Shown here piece after piece: positions 33,901 to 45,540 of a stretch of DNA of 64,000 nt. The DNA is from Phoronis australis (lineage: Eukaryota; Phoronida; Phoronidae). The stretch covers positions 575,814-639,813 of the forward strand of contig NMRA01000124.1 of the NCBI GenBank assembly GCA_002633005.1, written 5' to 3'. The notes under the pieces are model-generated. The model was not told where the DNA came from. It did no database searches and saw only the letters and a program-made list of their open reading frames with translations. The position numbers and the translations under genes were made by a program. The first letter of the stretch is position 1, and every line of letters begins with the position of its first letter.

Positions 33901-36900
33901 GTCATGTGAGAAAACACATTAATAGAGCAAACCTTTGAACAAAATATTCCGTAAATTTCCCAAGAGACGTAGCATCTTATACAAGCTTTCGTCATACCTC
34001 AGAATTGATTAAGATTCTTAACTTTTCCACATAAACACCTGTATCAATCACAGTACCTGGGGTTAACACAATTCTGATGGACTTAGAAAGAAAAAGAATT
34101 ATTCAAACGCGATTGTTATGCAAAATAGCGATTGCATTTAAAGAGGCCTGGTACGCGATAAACACACTAACTTGCAATATTGAAAGTGGTTCTATGACAC
34201 TAAAGCAGAATTCAACCTGTGCTCACAGGTATTTTTTAGGTTTTTTCGTAAAGATTTTTAATTTCTGTTGATGTCAAAAGTTTTCTTTTAGTTTCAAATT
34301 TCAAAAACCGATCTGTCACCTGCTCGCCACTTCGTCGATTTTTCCCCCAAAGCAAAACACGCTTCCTTATTTGGTATGGCTAGACGTGGACGTAACGCAT
34401 TTCTCTTATATGGAAAATGTGACCTTTGACCTCAAGCGACTTCAAGTAACTGACTGTGACCGCATGGACGCATTCATCAAAAGCGGGAAGGAGATTAGAA
34501 ACTGTGTGGTAACCACAGAGTGTTTCCTTCGCGCGTATTTCAAACATCGTGAATTTTGTGACTTTTTTCTGTAAAATTCCTCACAGGGGAAAGTAAATTA
34601 CTAGGCGTTGCGAGATGGTACTTTCGTCAGATATTTTTGACAAGCTTTCGCATTCCATGCCTCTTTAAAACCTTTATGTAAAAATTTTCAAGAAGTTAAA
34701 AACTTTTGATACCAAATGATTCTACGTAAGGAAAACAATCATATACGTTTTCACACATATTAATAAAATTCACTTTCTCATGGTGATCTTTTACTTACAC
34801 ACGAAAATTTACTCCTATCCTGAAATCTATCAAACTGGTTTGCACCGCGTTATTATTGCCGACTGTACAAGAAAGGGTCAAACCTGGGTACCGTATTTGA
34901 TACTCAACTAAATGTTTTCCTGGTTAATCTCCAAACACAGACTATGTTTGGAAATTACTTGTGAATATGCTTCATACACAATGGTTCATTAAAAATCTCC
35001 ATAAGAGTTAAATGTAAACAGGTAGTGTCGCACGTTTTCACTCAAAATGTCTCTAACCTGGACATGAATCTGGTGAAGATTTCTGTCTGATTCTTGATAA
35101 GTCAATCGGATGAGGTTGGCCTGAATTTATTTTAATATATTGACCTTAATTAGCGTTACTTAGTCATAAACCAGATGGAAAACGTAGGGTTAAGTTGAAA
35201 TCACCTGGTATATGTCATTGGAAAAGAACACTTTGTTCCGATTACAGGACAATTGTGTATCTATTTTCGTGCCTCACGAAGGTTATCCAAGAAATGAACC
35301 CCATTAATATTTAATCAACAATATTATTGAAATAAAATGAGAAAATTACAGATAAGAGGAAAATATTTTGATTTGTTGAAATATGTGGTTCAGAATGGTA
35401 AAAATTGGAAACAATGCCTCGCTCTTGAGATCTCTTCCAGACTCAAGATGCTAGCAACTCAAATAAATCAGTTATGTTGCTGTAGAAAGTGGCTTTCCAC
35501 GAGTCCACTGTTGAGTCAGTCATTTTGATTATCTAAGTAGAGTAAGGAAACTAGTACACGTGCGTCTCTCACAAAAGTGGATGGGAGGATTACTATGCCA
35601 TTATTTTTCGAGAAATGTATCGACTAGGTTTGTCGAAAGGTTGCAACTGTACAGTTTTCAATATCTTATGCATTGACACGGACTCGTTTCTCTTTACGAT
35701 AACTACGCGCTCTAGATTTTGGGGCGCATTTAGAAATGCTGATGGCGTCAGTAAATATGCGGTAGTTTTCAAGGTCTGCCACGTTTTTACGAAGACCATC
35801 CCTTAATTTGCATTCATACTGTTAGTAAACCCACAACACAAAGAAAACTAAGTCTTTAAATAATTAAGGCAATTAAAGCAGCCTATCGCCGTTCACCACG
35901 TTACTGGCTGATCAGCGAAGCCGAGTTGCCAGGGAAACAAACTTCATGAATAGCCTAAAATTTCTGTGTTCGAACAGCAGCGCAATATTCACATACTGAT
36001 GACATGAATTAATTTTCAAGCGCTGTTTTTTGTCATGTACTCCCTTTTTTAAGAGAACTTTTCTGGTCATTGACGGATCGACATAGAGCGCAATGTAAAA
36101 ATCAACTTCACAAAATGTGATGTTTCATGGTTCTCGCTGAATTTTCCAGAAAAACGACTTTTCGCGCGAAACTGGCAAATTCTGTTTCGTTTGTTCTATT
36201 AGTTAAAACGACGTGTCTGAGATTTTCTTTCAATGCCTTTGGGCCCGGGAGCTCGGATATAAAAATCAAGTATATCGTTTTTTCAAGGAGTCTTTATTTT
36301 GACGCTGGTGTTCTTTATCTTAAAGGCCCTGAGCCAAAAATCCCAGAAACTTTTGTGTACAGGTAACGGAATAAAGCAATATAATTTGCAAGTTTCATGC
36401 CAAAAATTCATGAATGGGGAAAAGGAATACAGACACGTAATTGTGAACATCTGAGCATTATATCAAAGATTTTAAAAATTTATAGTTTTATGGCTTTATT
36501 ATAAAGGCTTAAAAAGTAATCTAAGAAATTCGATCCTTAGTAACGAACGCGTCCTTTTACCCTGACGTCATGCTCAGCTTAGATCCCCTCATATTAAAGA
36601 GCTACATACACAAGTTTTTCTTTATTTGAAAGTCCAGTGAATGTAATCTATTGGGCCATGTTAATAAGCGAAAGCACGTCATGTATAATCAAAATGTTGT
36701 TTATGTTGCTGAAGGCGATTTTTATTACGCCGTGTTACCTTAAGAATAGCACACAGCAGAATTGTACATGTATGTCATCAGCCGACACAAACACAAAATC
36801 AGACGGTGTGAGTTTACGCTATGTGTGAATTAACTCCGTCTCTGCAAAGTTGCGACAACGAGTATACAGGAAAAAACTCAGCTTATCGACACCGGTCAGA

Positions 36901-37269
36901 TGATTTCATTTTGATACGCTTTATCGAAAAACACAGTTCTGCAGTAAATGGCTTCCCGCCAACGTAGAAGAGCGAGCACGTGACAAACTTCCCTGATTTG
37001 TGTAATACTTAGAGCTAATTAATGTTTATAATGCAAAACGAGACACGCCTTGCAACGACATGACCGGGCCTTGAAGATGAACGTTTAACCAGTGCATAAC
37101 AGAGCGCTGCAGAAGCACTTGTGCATATTGGTAGCAACCGCCTAGCTGGAGAAGGTGAAAATCGGGAGACTGGAATTGATGGAGACCGTGAAGGGGCGGA
37201 AATCGATGGAGACCGCGGGGTGGAGGTGAAATTTATTTGTTGGATAGAACTGCTCACGACCCGAGGGTG
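30942..37269. other. No recognised feature over 6.3 kb
   Basis: AT-rich sequence with only short frames (up to 92 codons at 32666-32944, hydrophobic and AT-rich, probably chance). No inverted-repeat element, RNA gene or conserved coding segment was recognised. It could be intron or intergenic DNA. Confidence 0.4.
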
Positions 37270-37349
<80 letters not shown>

Positions 37350-37354
37350 TCTCT
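37270..37354. repeat. (CT)n microsatellite
   Basis: About 85 bases of CT dinucleotide with a single interruption near the right end. An ambiguous base follows at 37362. Frames of Ser-Leu or Arg-Glu repeats across it are artefacts of the simple repeat. Confidence 0.95.
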
Positions 37355-37361
37355 GTTGTCA

Positions 37362-37362
37362 N
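37362..37362. other. Ambiguous base (N), probable assembly gap
   Basis: A single N eight bases after the long CT repeat, a typical place for an unresolved gap of unknown length. Confidence 0.7.
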
Positions 37363-38689
37363 CCTGGTGAGACAAAATTATACACTTTCACTGTATACGC
37401 TATAATTGAAAGATATACTTATTGTGCCTCCGATCATGTTCCCTGGACGTCAAAGAAATCACCATGAAGTGTATCGTGGTTCACTAAACATACCTGTTAT
37501 GAACAGATAAAAACTGTGAAAAACGTTTCGGACTTTTTGCAGTATTGAGCAAACCATATGACAACAGGCGCTTCATTCACTATCGTTTCGAGGATTCAGT
37601 GATAATACTTGGGGAAACAAAATCAGGCTTCGGGTGTCGTAAAATCAGTGTTTTCAACCACTTAACCAAATAAAATTATCTGCCATTGGAAGATAACCGG
37701 GGACCTAGTTACGTGCGTAATCACCTTGGAATCCGCTGGCGGTTGTGCCTAGACCTACACCATCAGCAAAAGAGATGGGACAGACACCTGACATTCAGTC
37801 ACACATCATCTCATACATTTTGTAGTCTTCAACAAGAAGTTGCGTGCATATTCATGTATACACGGAACCCATGTTAGGTTTACGTAAAAGCTTGTCTTTT
37901 GCATGTAGTAAATACGTTAACCCAAACAAGCCTATTACATCGAATGAGTGGAAAATGTGTGTAAGCTAATCTCAATGATGAGAGAATGTTATTAGTAACT
38001 TTAAGTGTATTCTAATTTAACCAATATTAGCATCCGGTGTTAGTGTCGCTTAATGAGGCACAAAAAGACTGTTTGTTTACAAAGACAACTTTATCATACT
38101 CTATTCTTGAGCGGTGAAGTGTTCACTTCCGTTATACAGAGAGCACCATCGGCGAGCCGTTTTCAGGTATCACTGATTCTAAATTTACGTCTGACGCCAA
38201 TTTGGCATCGCTATCAGGGCTCATAGATGGATTTAGGGGGGCCCAGGGGGCCTGCCCCCCCCCCTCCCCCTTGGCTGCCGCAAAAAAAAATAAAACAGTA
38301 AGAGCGTAGGGAAATGGTGAGTTTATTAATTAACCCCGGTAATTAAAATTATACGGATGAAGAAAGATTTAAATGTGTGCAGTTTTAGTGTTGGGGGTGC
38401 TCAAATCCAATTTCAAGTGTCAAATTCGGAACACGGCGCATTGGTAACGGAGCTATGGCTAAGTATAGGCTCTCCCGCGATATCCCAGGCGACCGGCAGT
38501 GGCGCTGAGCACTACGACTCCGTTTCCGTCGTCTGCTCCACTGTGCAATGAAGAAAATGTTTAAAGAAAATGGAATCTGAGTGACGATGAAAAAACAGAA
38601 GCTGCTGGTAAGATGTGAATTTTAATCGAAGCCTTAGTGAATCACTCAGAAACTCGCAATACTCTCTTTGTCAAACCAAGCAGGGAAAA
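37363..38689. other. No gene; G/C-run transposon end near 38227
   Basis: At 38227 ggatttaggggggccc and the C-rich run that follows resemble the ends of hAT-like elements seen at 9951 and 27391, but no partner end was found. A 64-codon frame at 38357 follows it and is not recognised. Confidence 0.4.
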
Positions 38690-39185
38690 TTTTTACACCG
38701 GCGTTTCTGATTGGCTGCTCGAATTGTCAACAGGTAGTGCTTTATACGTAATCAAACAGGCATGGCTGATGGAGGAAGTGTGAGTGTGGATTTCATTTGT
38801 GGTCTGCTCTACAGACAAATCTGTGCTAATTGGGATATGTTCAAGAAATGTGACTCGGAAATTTTTGGTTGGGCCTTTTCGAGGTAGATTTTTCTACTGT
38901 CGCTACGTTGCTGTCCGTTATGAATAACACATCGGTGAAATCGGCCAAATATGTGTGCATAAACTGTCCAGGTCGCGGATAACTGTACTCGGTCATTCTG
39001 ACGTTATTGAAACTGCAAAGAGAAAATCTGGTTCACAAAGATGTTAACAAAGGCTAAAAATCGTCCATAGTCCGCCGTTCTCTTTCTTTGCTAAACTAAC
39101 CAATGACTGCCGAGGTAACATCAACCAGTAATAAAACGTGTACTGCTGAATAATACCTACGTGTCCCCTTCACCCTAGCGAGGGT
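38690..39185 (+). mobile_element. Family F DNA transposon, copy 1 (ends eroded)
   Basis: Matches the interior of 43742-44302: tttacaccggcgtttctgat, gtcaacaggtagtgctttat, tacagacaaatc, tcaagaaatgtgactc, ttttctactgtcgct, atgaataacacatc, and catagtccgccgttctct followed by aaccaatgactgccgaggt. The terminal inverted repeats are not recognisable on the left and only hinted at on the right (ccctagcgaggg). Confidence 0.65.
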
Positions 39186-39839
39186 GGTTATAGACTATCG
39201 CGCCATGCACTGGCGAGACTGAGAACAACTCTGAGACTTCCGGTCGATTTCATTGGGAATGGATAGAGAACAGTTGCATTACCTTTATTAACTATACAGT
39301 GTATGAGAGGTATGTTCTAATGGACAGCTCAGCTTGTACTTTTGCATCTGCGTTGACGTCCTTCGGCAAGCATGTTGGTGAACCACTGACTTACAGCATG
39401 GCTTGCGCTTACAAATGACACCCCACTCACCCCCATCACCTGCAGACAACGCGTTACCACACCCTTCGTGATCACCAAGAAAAATCCGTTCATGACTCAG
39501 AAAGTTATAATTTACGAGAAGAAATCAACAAGGCGAGGGAATATATTTGTAGGATATCATTTATTTATTGCCTCCTGTAAGTTTCATGAACGAACGAGAC
39601 AATTGAACAACTGTTGATTAAAAATTCGTAATTTCTATTGTGAGTTTTCCTATAGCTTCACTAGGCTGTCGAAATCGTACCAGTGTGTCTAGACCAGGCT
39701 GTCATATAAATACGTTGACAAGACTCAACCAGTCGGCTTTACTCGGCTGGTCATTTTAGGCCCCGAGCAAAGCTTAAAGCAGTAACGGACGGTTAGTTTG
39801 TCACAAGACCGGGCGTGCGTTCTGTAGACGCTAGGACCT

Positions 39840-39960
39840 ACGCTAGGACCTAGCTCAAACCTAGTCAAAGTCACGTGTTCTTATTTAAAAAGCACGGCAA
39901 TATCTCACGTAATCTCGCGAAGTCTTGCTTTTTAGCGAGGTCCTAGCGTTACTGAACGGG
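39840..39960 (+). mobile_element. Family H MITE, copy 2
   Basis: Carries aagtcacgtgttcttattta, atctcgcgaagtcttgcttt and gcgaggtcctagcgttactg, matching the other three copies. The left inverted end is not clear; a tandem of cgctaggacctacgctagga precedes it at about 39828. Confidence 0.65.
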
Positions 39961-41489
39961 AGGCAGATGTCACTTCCAATCTGAGAAAAAGAGCAAGTTA
40001 AATTCAATTTTACAACGACAAGTAATCTGATAAAATGTTCTTGGGTGGTGTTATGGCAGCGTTGACAAGGTTCCTCAGAGACTTCAGCAAAACAATATGT
40101 ACTAGGACAAGTTCATGATCGAAAATGACAGGAGTTGGGTTTCAGCTAAATTACTATAACGTGTATAAAACACTCAACTTATGTAAACATGCGGGTAGTT
40201 GAATAAATACCGAAAGATTGCTGCAATACCATAGGTCAGAGGATTAGAATAACGTGAAAGCAGGTGAATCGATTTAAATCACAGACACAAATGACTCAAT
40301 TCATTGAAATGCAGTTTTAATGGCCCTAGACGTCGAGTTTAATTTTACATATTTACTTTGTTAAATGCTATTCTTTCCGCTGAAGTCACTTTACTTCTGC
40401 CTGGTAAGTAAAAATTAATTCTACGTTTGACTTACTGTCTGTTAGGCAAGCTTTTATCGATATGTTCAATAGCTCAAAGATGCATTACATTTCCACCGGT
40501 AATTTCTAACAGCTCTTCGTTTATGTGATAGGAAGGTAGTCCTTTGTATTCATTTTGTTACCTCCCAAAAGCACTACCGGAGCAGCAGTCCTGTATCAAA
40601 AATAAAGAACTTTGACGTACTCAGTTGGTTATCAGTCGTGGTCTGTAGTCTAGGCCCGTATGAATATAAATACGTGAAGAGTATACGTTGTGTCGTGTTC
40701 ATTGCCTTGTATTTATCTCATCAGTACGAAACTAAATGAACCGGCATTGAAAACGTTGCTCTGGCTCTTAAAAACGCGTTCTCACTTAGAAAGGGTTGCA
40801 ATTCCAGGCTTGTGAATTAGACCGTTTAATTACCGCTACATTCGGTCTCAGTTCCTTTTATTACCCATAGGGGTGCAAATAGGAGTAATCGGCTGGAAGA
40901 GATATATACGAATGCAAGCATAAAGAAACTGAGAATTTAATTTTAACATAAATAGAGCACAGATGAGTTATTATAATAATAGTTGCCTTCGACATGAAGT
41001 CGACGTTTCTCCCCGAGCTAATCAATATCATAGCATAGATCATCAGATAAGCACTGACAAAGGCATTTGAGACGATGCTTATTTAATAGCAGAAGATTAG
41101 CTGGCATAAGTAAAGTAGACATGAAACACATGACAGAACTATTAAAAATATGAGGGTAAATAGAGCATCCCTCGACAAAGTATTCAGATTAACATCTACG
41201 AGCGAAGGTCATCAGCAAATGAAATGTAGTTAACTTTCTGAGTAGGAGGACAGAAGAACCAATGTTTCAAAGCTTTTTTAGCAGCAGTTAGATCATGAAG
41301 ACAAATATTTTAGAAATAAAGGTTTAAAACACCACCTTGGCGAACAGAAAAGTTTGCAACTATCCATTCGCCTAGCAGACAAACGTAAAACGGTGAATAT
41401 ACCAGAAACTCAGACTCTCAAGTCTATTGACGGTGTTGGTTTTGGGCCAAAAGTAGTAGGAACCCTGGAACAATTGTTGTTGGCATTCT
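39961..41489. other. No recognised feature
   Basis: Short frames only. No repeat family of this window has a clear copy here. Confidence 0.4.
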
Positions 41490-41600
41490 ATATTTACATA
41501 TACACATGAATCCAAGGTTTCGACGAGGTCCAGTTCATCATTCTCAAGGAGTTCACCAAAACCCAACAACAGGGTCATAAGTAACAAAAACAACTGAAGC
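41490..41600 (-). repeat. Inverted partner of 42085-42195
   Basis: On the minus strand it reads gaccctgttgttgggttttg, then gtgaactccttgagaatgat and cgtcgaaaccttgga, which matches 42085-42195 on the plus strand. The GATGA ... GTCGAAAC arrangement is like the conserved ends of some retroelements that carry hammerhead-like motifs, but a pairing stem between the boxes is not evident. Confidence 0.6.
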
Positions 41601-42084
41601 ACAACTCACTTGCAAAGCAGTCACACACAAAGTTCAAAGTTATCCCCAAAAGGTGTGCTCAACCGACCCCAGGTTGCCATTCAGCGATTCAGCGATGCCC
41701 TGGCATTTAGATCAATAATGGCAAGGCTCTTATTAATAGCCAATCTGAATCTTTTACATCATTGTGAAGAATTGTAGGATAATCTACTACATGGCCTGTT
41801 ACCATAGAATGAATACAGAAGGCATTGTTGTCACTTTGACTGTTCGTTTGCTCTTTGACCTAATTTCCTAGTTGTCATACAAACTCACCACACTGGCAGT
41901 TGAACTATACAACATTAGACCTCTGCAGTACTGACAAGGGATGTTTAAGTTATGAGAACATTGATAACTTACAAGACTGTTTTAGTACAACAATCAATTC
42001 AACGTTGGGTATAAACTAGTAGGCATTGTCTACAGAGACTGTTTATGCCTGATAGGTGTGAAGCTATACAAGTGAATTTTGGTT
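41601..42084. other. Sequence between the inverted ~100-bp repeats
   Basis: No frame, repeat or RNA recognised. If the flanking repeats are ends of one element, this is its interior. Confidence 0.35.
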
Positions 42085-42195
42085 CAGTTGATTTTGTTAC
42101 TCGTGACCCAGTTGTTGGGTATTGGTGAACTCCTTGAAAATGATGAATTGAACTTCGTCGAAACGTTGGACTCGTGTATATAGGCCTATGTAAGT
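42085..42195 (+). repeat. Dispersed ~100-bp repeat, plus-strand copy
   Basis: Carries gacccagttgttgggtattg, gtgaactccttgaaaatgat and ttcgtcgaaacgttgga in the same order as the minus-strand copy ~500 bases upstream. The pair could be the ends of one element or two independent insertions. Confidence 0.6.
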
Positions 42196-42321
42196 ACAAA
42201 ATTACAAAAAAAAATTAAGTTTGGACTGCATGCCACCTATTGGTCAAATCACGTGACCTAATGAACATAAGTCCGTAGATTTCTGCCTCCGACTGGGGAT
42301 GGATTTCTGTGTTTGACCGGT

Positions 42322-42396
42322 GGTCTCGATGGGTCAGTGGCTAGAGAGTCTGCACGAAAAAACAGAACGTCCTGGGTTCGTGTCCCGGTCGGGGAC
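42322..42396 (+). repeat. tRNA-like SINE head with good acceptor and T arms
   Basis: Folds partly as a tRNA. The 5' ggtctcg pairs with 3' cggggac at six of seven positions counting G-U pairs; the T arm ctggg-ttcgtgt-cccgg is complete; the A-box region reads tgggtcagtggctagagag. The anticodon arm has about four extra bases, with an A-rich loop, so no anticodon can be read. It is a tRNA pseudogene or the head of a tRNA-derived SINE; the downstream ~60 bases may be the SINE body. Confidence 0.65.
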
Positions 42397-42511
42397 AGAA
42401 ATCGATATTTCCACGCCTGTTTAAGATTTACATATTTATAAATACAGAATGCTGAAAACAACTGTGCTGATCAAGGTTTCTAAAACCAGAATCCGGATGA
42501 AATAACCAGGG

Positions 42512-42671
42512 TAGAGTTCAGTAGTTGTCTTGCGGCTAAAAAAATCTCCCCAAAATCACGTGTTCTCATTTAAAATACATGGCAACATCTCGCGTAATCT
42601 CGCGAAGTTTTGCTTTCCTAGCAGAGGTCATATTGAGATCCTATCGTAATTGAACTCTATTCAAAGCTCAC
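42512..42671 (+). mobile_element. Family H MITE, copy 3 (clear inverted ends)
   Basis: Starts tagagttcagtag and ends attgaactcta, an inverted pair. The interior aaaatcacgtgttctcattt, acatctcgcgtaatctcgcg and aagttttgctttc defines the family, and the CACGTG core lies about 65 bases in. 160 bases, non-coding. Confidence 0.8.
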
Positions 42672-43109
42672 CAAGCGGAAAATATTGTCAAATAGAGCTG
42701 CATGGATAACTCTGTCAAAAGCTTTATTGCCATTACGAAAGCAGATAAACCATAGACGATAGATAACAGATTAGCGAGTGCGATATTTTCTTATGTAATT
42801 CCCAACGGAGGCGCAACTTACTTCGTATGCTGATCTAAGTTTCTGCTAAATCTCTTCGGTCGCTGTAATTCTAGTGTCTATTTTACTGCCTAGCAGTACG
42901 AACAAAGACATATCAGCATTGAAAAGGCCAGTAAACTCTCGAAAATACGAGTGGAATGAGCAAAATACGAGTAGAAAATAGGCCTCGCTCGTTTCACAGC
43001 TCCCATGGACGCCGGTCATTTCCTGGCAACCGCATCTCAGACTGTGCACCTGGTGATCGCGTCTCCACCACCCGTTTTGAAAAATCACGCGTCCTCTTCA
43101 TCGTTGCCA
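42672..43109. other. No recognised feature
   Basis: An 80-codon minus-strand frame at 42846-43088 shows no family signature. Confidence 0.4.
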
Positions 43110-43165
43110 TTTAAACAATTGGGCGCTTAACCGCTGAGCCACAGAATGCCCCCTGATCACCCAAA
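43110..43165 (-). repeat. Partial tRNA-like sequence
   Basis: On the minus strand tgtggctcagcggttaagcg is a good A-box region of a tRNA-derived element. The B-box expected ~40 bases later is not convincing, so this is a fragment. Confidence 0.4.
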
Positions 43166-43731
43166 GCTTTTATGATTGAACAACACAGACGGTGACATAG
43201 CCGAAGTTTAGCGGATTTGTCATAACTGTAAGACTTGTTGCCAACGCGAAAGTTAAATCGGCGATCTCTAAGTGACACGTGCATTCGATAAGCTAAGTAC
43301 GCAATTTGAAATAAGAAAAAATACACGTAACTCAAAAAACTACCAGCCAAAACTTAAGGGTTGACCTGCCGTACGAATGTCATCAAAGTCGTTGAAGATG
43401 CAAACTGAATAAAACTAAGCACAACCTCCCTCCATTTGTTTGCATTGTTCAAACTTTTACAACTGGAACAATTAAAAAACTAGTCAGAAAACTTCTTCGA
43501 AGCGTTGTATGTCCAGCCAGAATGACGTGTTGATGCGCGAGAATGTTGCAGTGCAAATTTCACTGGAAACATTTCTGTATCTAATCTTGGTTACCTATTC
43601 AACAACTATTTTTGCATTAAACCTCGAAATACTTCAACTCAGTGCGGAATTCCGTGTATTGGCAATGGAAATGTATTGAAAAATAGGTCAGACAAAATGT
43701 CACGTGACCCCGACGTTTGCTTGCTTGGCAC

Positions 43732-43741
43732 TGTACAGGTA
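43732..43741. other. Left target-site duplication of family F copy 2
   Basis: tgtacaggta here and tgtacagata at 44303-44312 flank the element with one difference in ten bases. Confidence 0.65.
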
Positions 43742-44302
43742 CTCGCTAGTTCCCTGCTTACCGTTAGGTGGTAGCCGTTCTCTGCTTGCCGCTAAGTGGT
43801 AGCCAGCACGCAGGTATCACTTTATTTTCCTGGGGAAGTTTTTTACACCGGCGTTTATGATTGGGTGGTCGAATTCTCAACAGGAAGCGCTTTATTTTAA
43901 TAAACTGGCATGACTGATGTACAGACAAATCGATGCTTAAAATTCATATTCAAGAAATGTGAATCCCAGAAAATTGTGGCTGCGCCTTTTCGGAGTGCAT
44001 CTTTCTACTGTCGCTGACTTTTGTTTACACTTCTGTCCTGTATTTATACAGTATGAATAACACACAAGTTATTGGCGTGTTTATTGTACGCTGTGCTTCA
44101 AGCATGCGGCTATTTAACATTAGGCCTACTGCAGAAACGAAATAGTTGCTGCTACGTCACTTGCATGACACGGTTAAAAATCGTTCATAGTCCGCCATTT
44201 TCTCACTTTGTTGTAAAGCAAACCAATGACTGTCGAGGTTACATCAACCAATGATAAAGCGCGTGCTGACTACCACCTAGCGGCACGCAGGGAACCAGCG
44301 AG
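43742..44302 (+). mobile_element. Family F DNA transposon, copy 2
   Basis: A 561-bp non-autonomous element. Its left end, ctcgctagttccctgcttac followed by cgttaggtggtag, is inverted at the right end, which ends ctaccacctagcggcacgca then gggaaccagcgag. A short partial tandem of the left end follows it (tctgcttgccgctaagtggt). Flanking tgtacag(g/a)ta suggests a target duplication of 8-10 bases, as made by hAT (8) or Mutator-like (9-10) elements. An older copy lies at 38690-39185. No transposase frame is seen. Confidence 0.8.
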
Positions 44303-44312
44303 TGTACAGATA

Positions 44313-44699
44313 GATATATGGAAAGATAGATCAGCTACAAAGGTGGTATGTGGAGCATGAACAAGGCAGTGATTTGGTTCTTAAAACTGCGAGAAAATAA
44401 TGGTTCTTTTGAAGGATGAATTTGTTGCATGATAGGCTGCCTGTGGTAGACATAAAATTGGGTAAGTGTAAATTTCAACAACTCGTCTAAATGTGAAATA
44501 GCTATGTGATGTGCATAGAAAGTCGGTGAACATTTAGTCTTTGAAAACACATCTTTTGTACAATATCATGAGGATAATACCTGCAATGCCTTGATGCGGG
44601 TTTGCATTCACCTGGTGGTTTAGATTTTACGGTTAATTAAAAACAAATGTCACGTCAGAATCCGGATGAGTTATTTTTTGCACTTTCTACACTACTGTA
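44313..44699. other. No recognised feature
   Basis: A 71-codon minus-strand frame without motif; otherwise nothing is seen. Confidence 0.4.
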
Positions 44700-44860
44700 A
44701 CACAAATTCAGGATAAGTGTCTTTAATTCTGTGCCCAGGTATGTTATGGTTTATGTGGATGACTATTTATGTAAACCTAGTTTGCACTTGATGATCCCAA
44801 CGTTAAAGCTATCGATTTTTACGCGAAATCTCGAGCTTTTATTGTAGTTTGTAACTCAAA
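44700..44860 (+). repeat. Family G dispersed repeat, copy 2
   Basis: Shares ataagtgtctttaattctg and tttgcacttgatgatccc with copy 1 and, reversed, with copy 3. A chance YVDD-like translation lies in it, but the matching copies do not keep that frame. Confidence 0.5.
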
Positions 44861-45234
44861 TCTAGGGGTCGCCAAGTCCGAGGATAATAGGCACTTATCT
44901 TGAGTTCGCATTAAAGCAGGACTGACTGTCAAAAAGGATTTCAAGTTTGATTCAGAGTACAAGGGTTATACCCCGGGCTCGAATTAGAATATTAAGAAGT
45001 AACTGCAATTTTAAGAGAAAGTTCGTGAAACAACATTTCAAACAGAGTTATCATGGTACTTGTATAGGCCAATAGTGCAATTTATTGACTCCGTGATACT
45101 GGCTTATACCCCCATAATCTGTCCAAATCATTTAATAACCAGTGTTATCACGCACCTGCTTACCATTATCAATCAAGCGGGTTTACAAGTGGTTGTAGAC
45201 ATTTAGAGTATTATTGATATGATCATAACTAAAC

Positions 45235-45540
45235 TCTGTGCAGTGTTCTCCAAAACGCTGCCATGAGTTGTCTTCAAAATGTTCTATTTTTGCATAAAGG
45301 CTATCAAAAAGTAGTTGCATAAAACGATAACGAAATGCAAAAAACTGTAGCAGAGTTTTTGAGATTTCAACTTGCTCATTTATATCACATGAAGTCTCAT
45401 CGTGTTGTTGATACCGTTGTTTTGTTAACAATGCATCTTTACTTTTTCACACCTTTTACTAATTACCTAACTAATAGAAGATTAGTAAAAAGTCAAAAAT
45501 TGAATATGTACTTTTAGTGACTTAAAATCCATATTTTTTT
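45235..45540 (+). repeat. Family D dispersed repeat, copy 3
   Basis: Carries gtgttctccaaaacgctg, gagttgtcttcaaaatgttc, gataccgttgttttg and gattagtaaaaagtca in the family D order. The left ~200 bases of the family are missing. The minus-strand frame is broken by several stops. Confidence 0.7.

Noticed and set aside
37121-37467. Ser-Leu and Arg-Glu repeat proteins
   Set aside because: They are translations of the (CT)n microsatellite on the two strands.
44735-44770. YVDD-like translation in family G copy 2
   Set aside because: The matching family G copies do not keep the motif or frame, so it is chance within a non-coding repeat.
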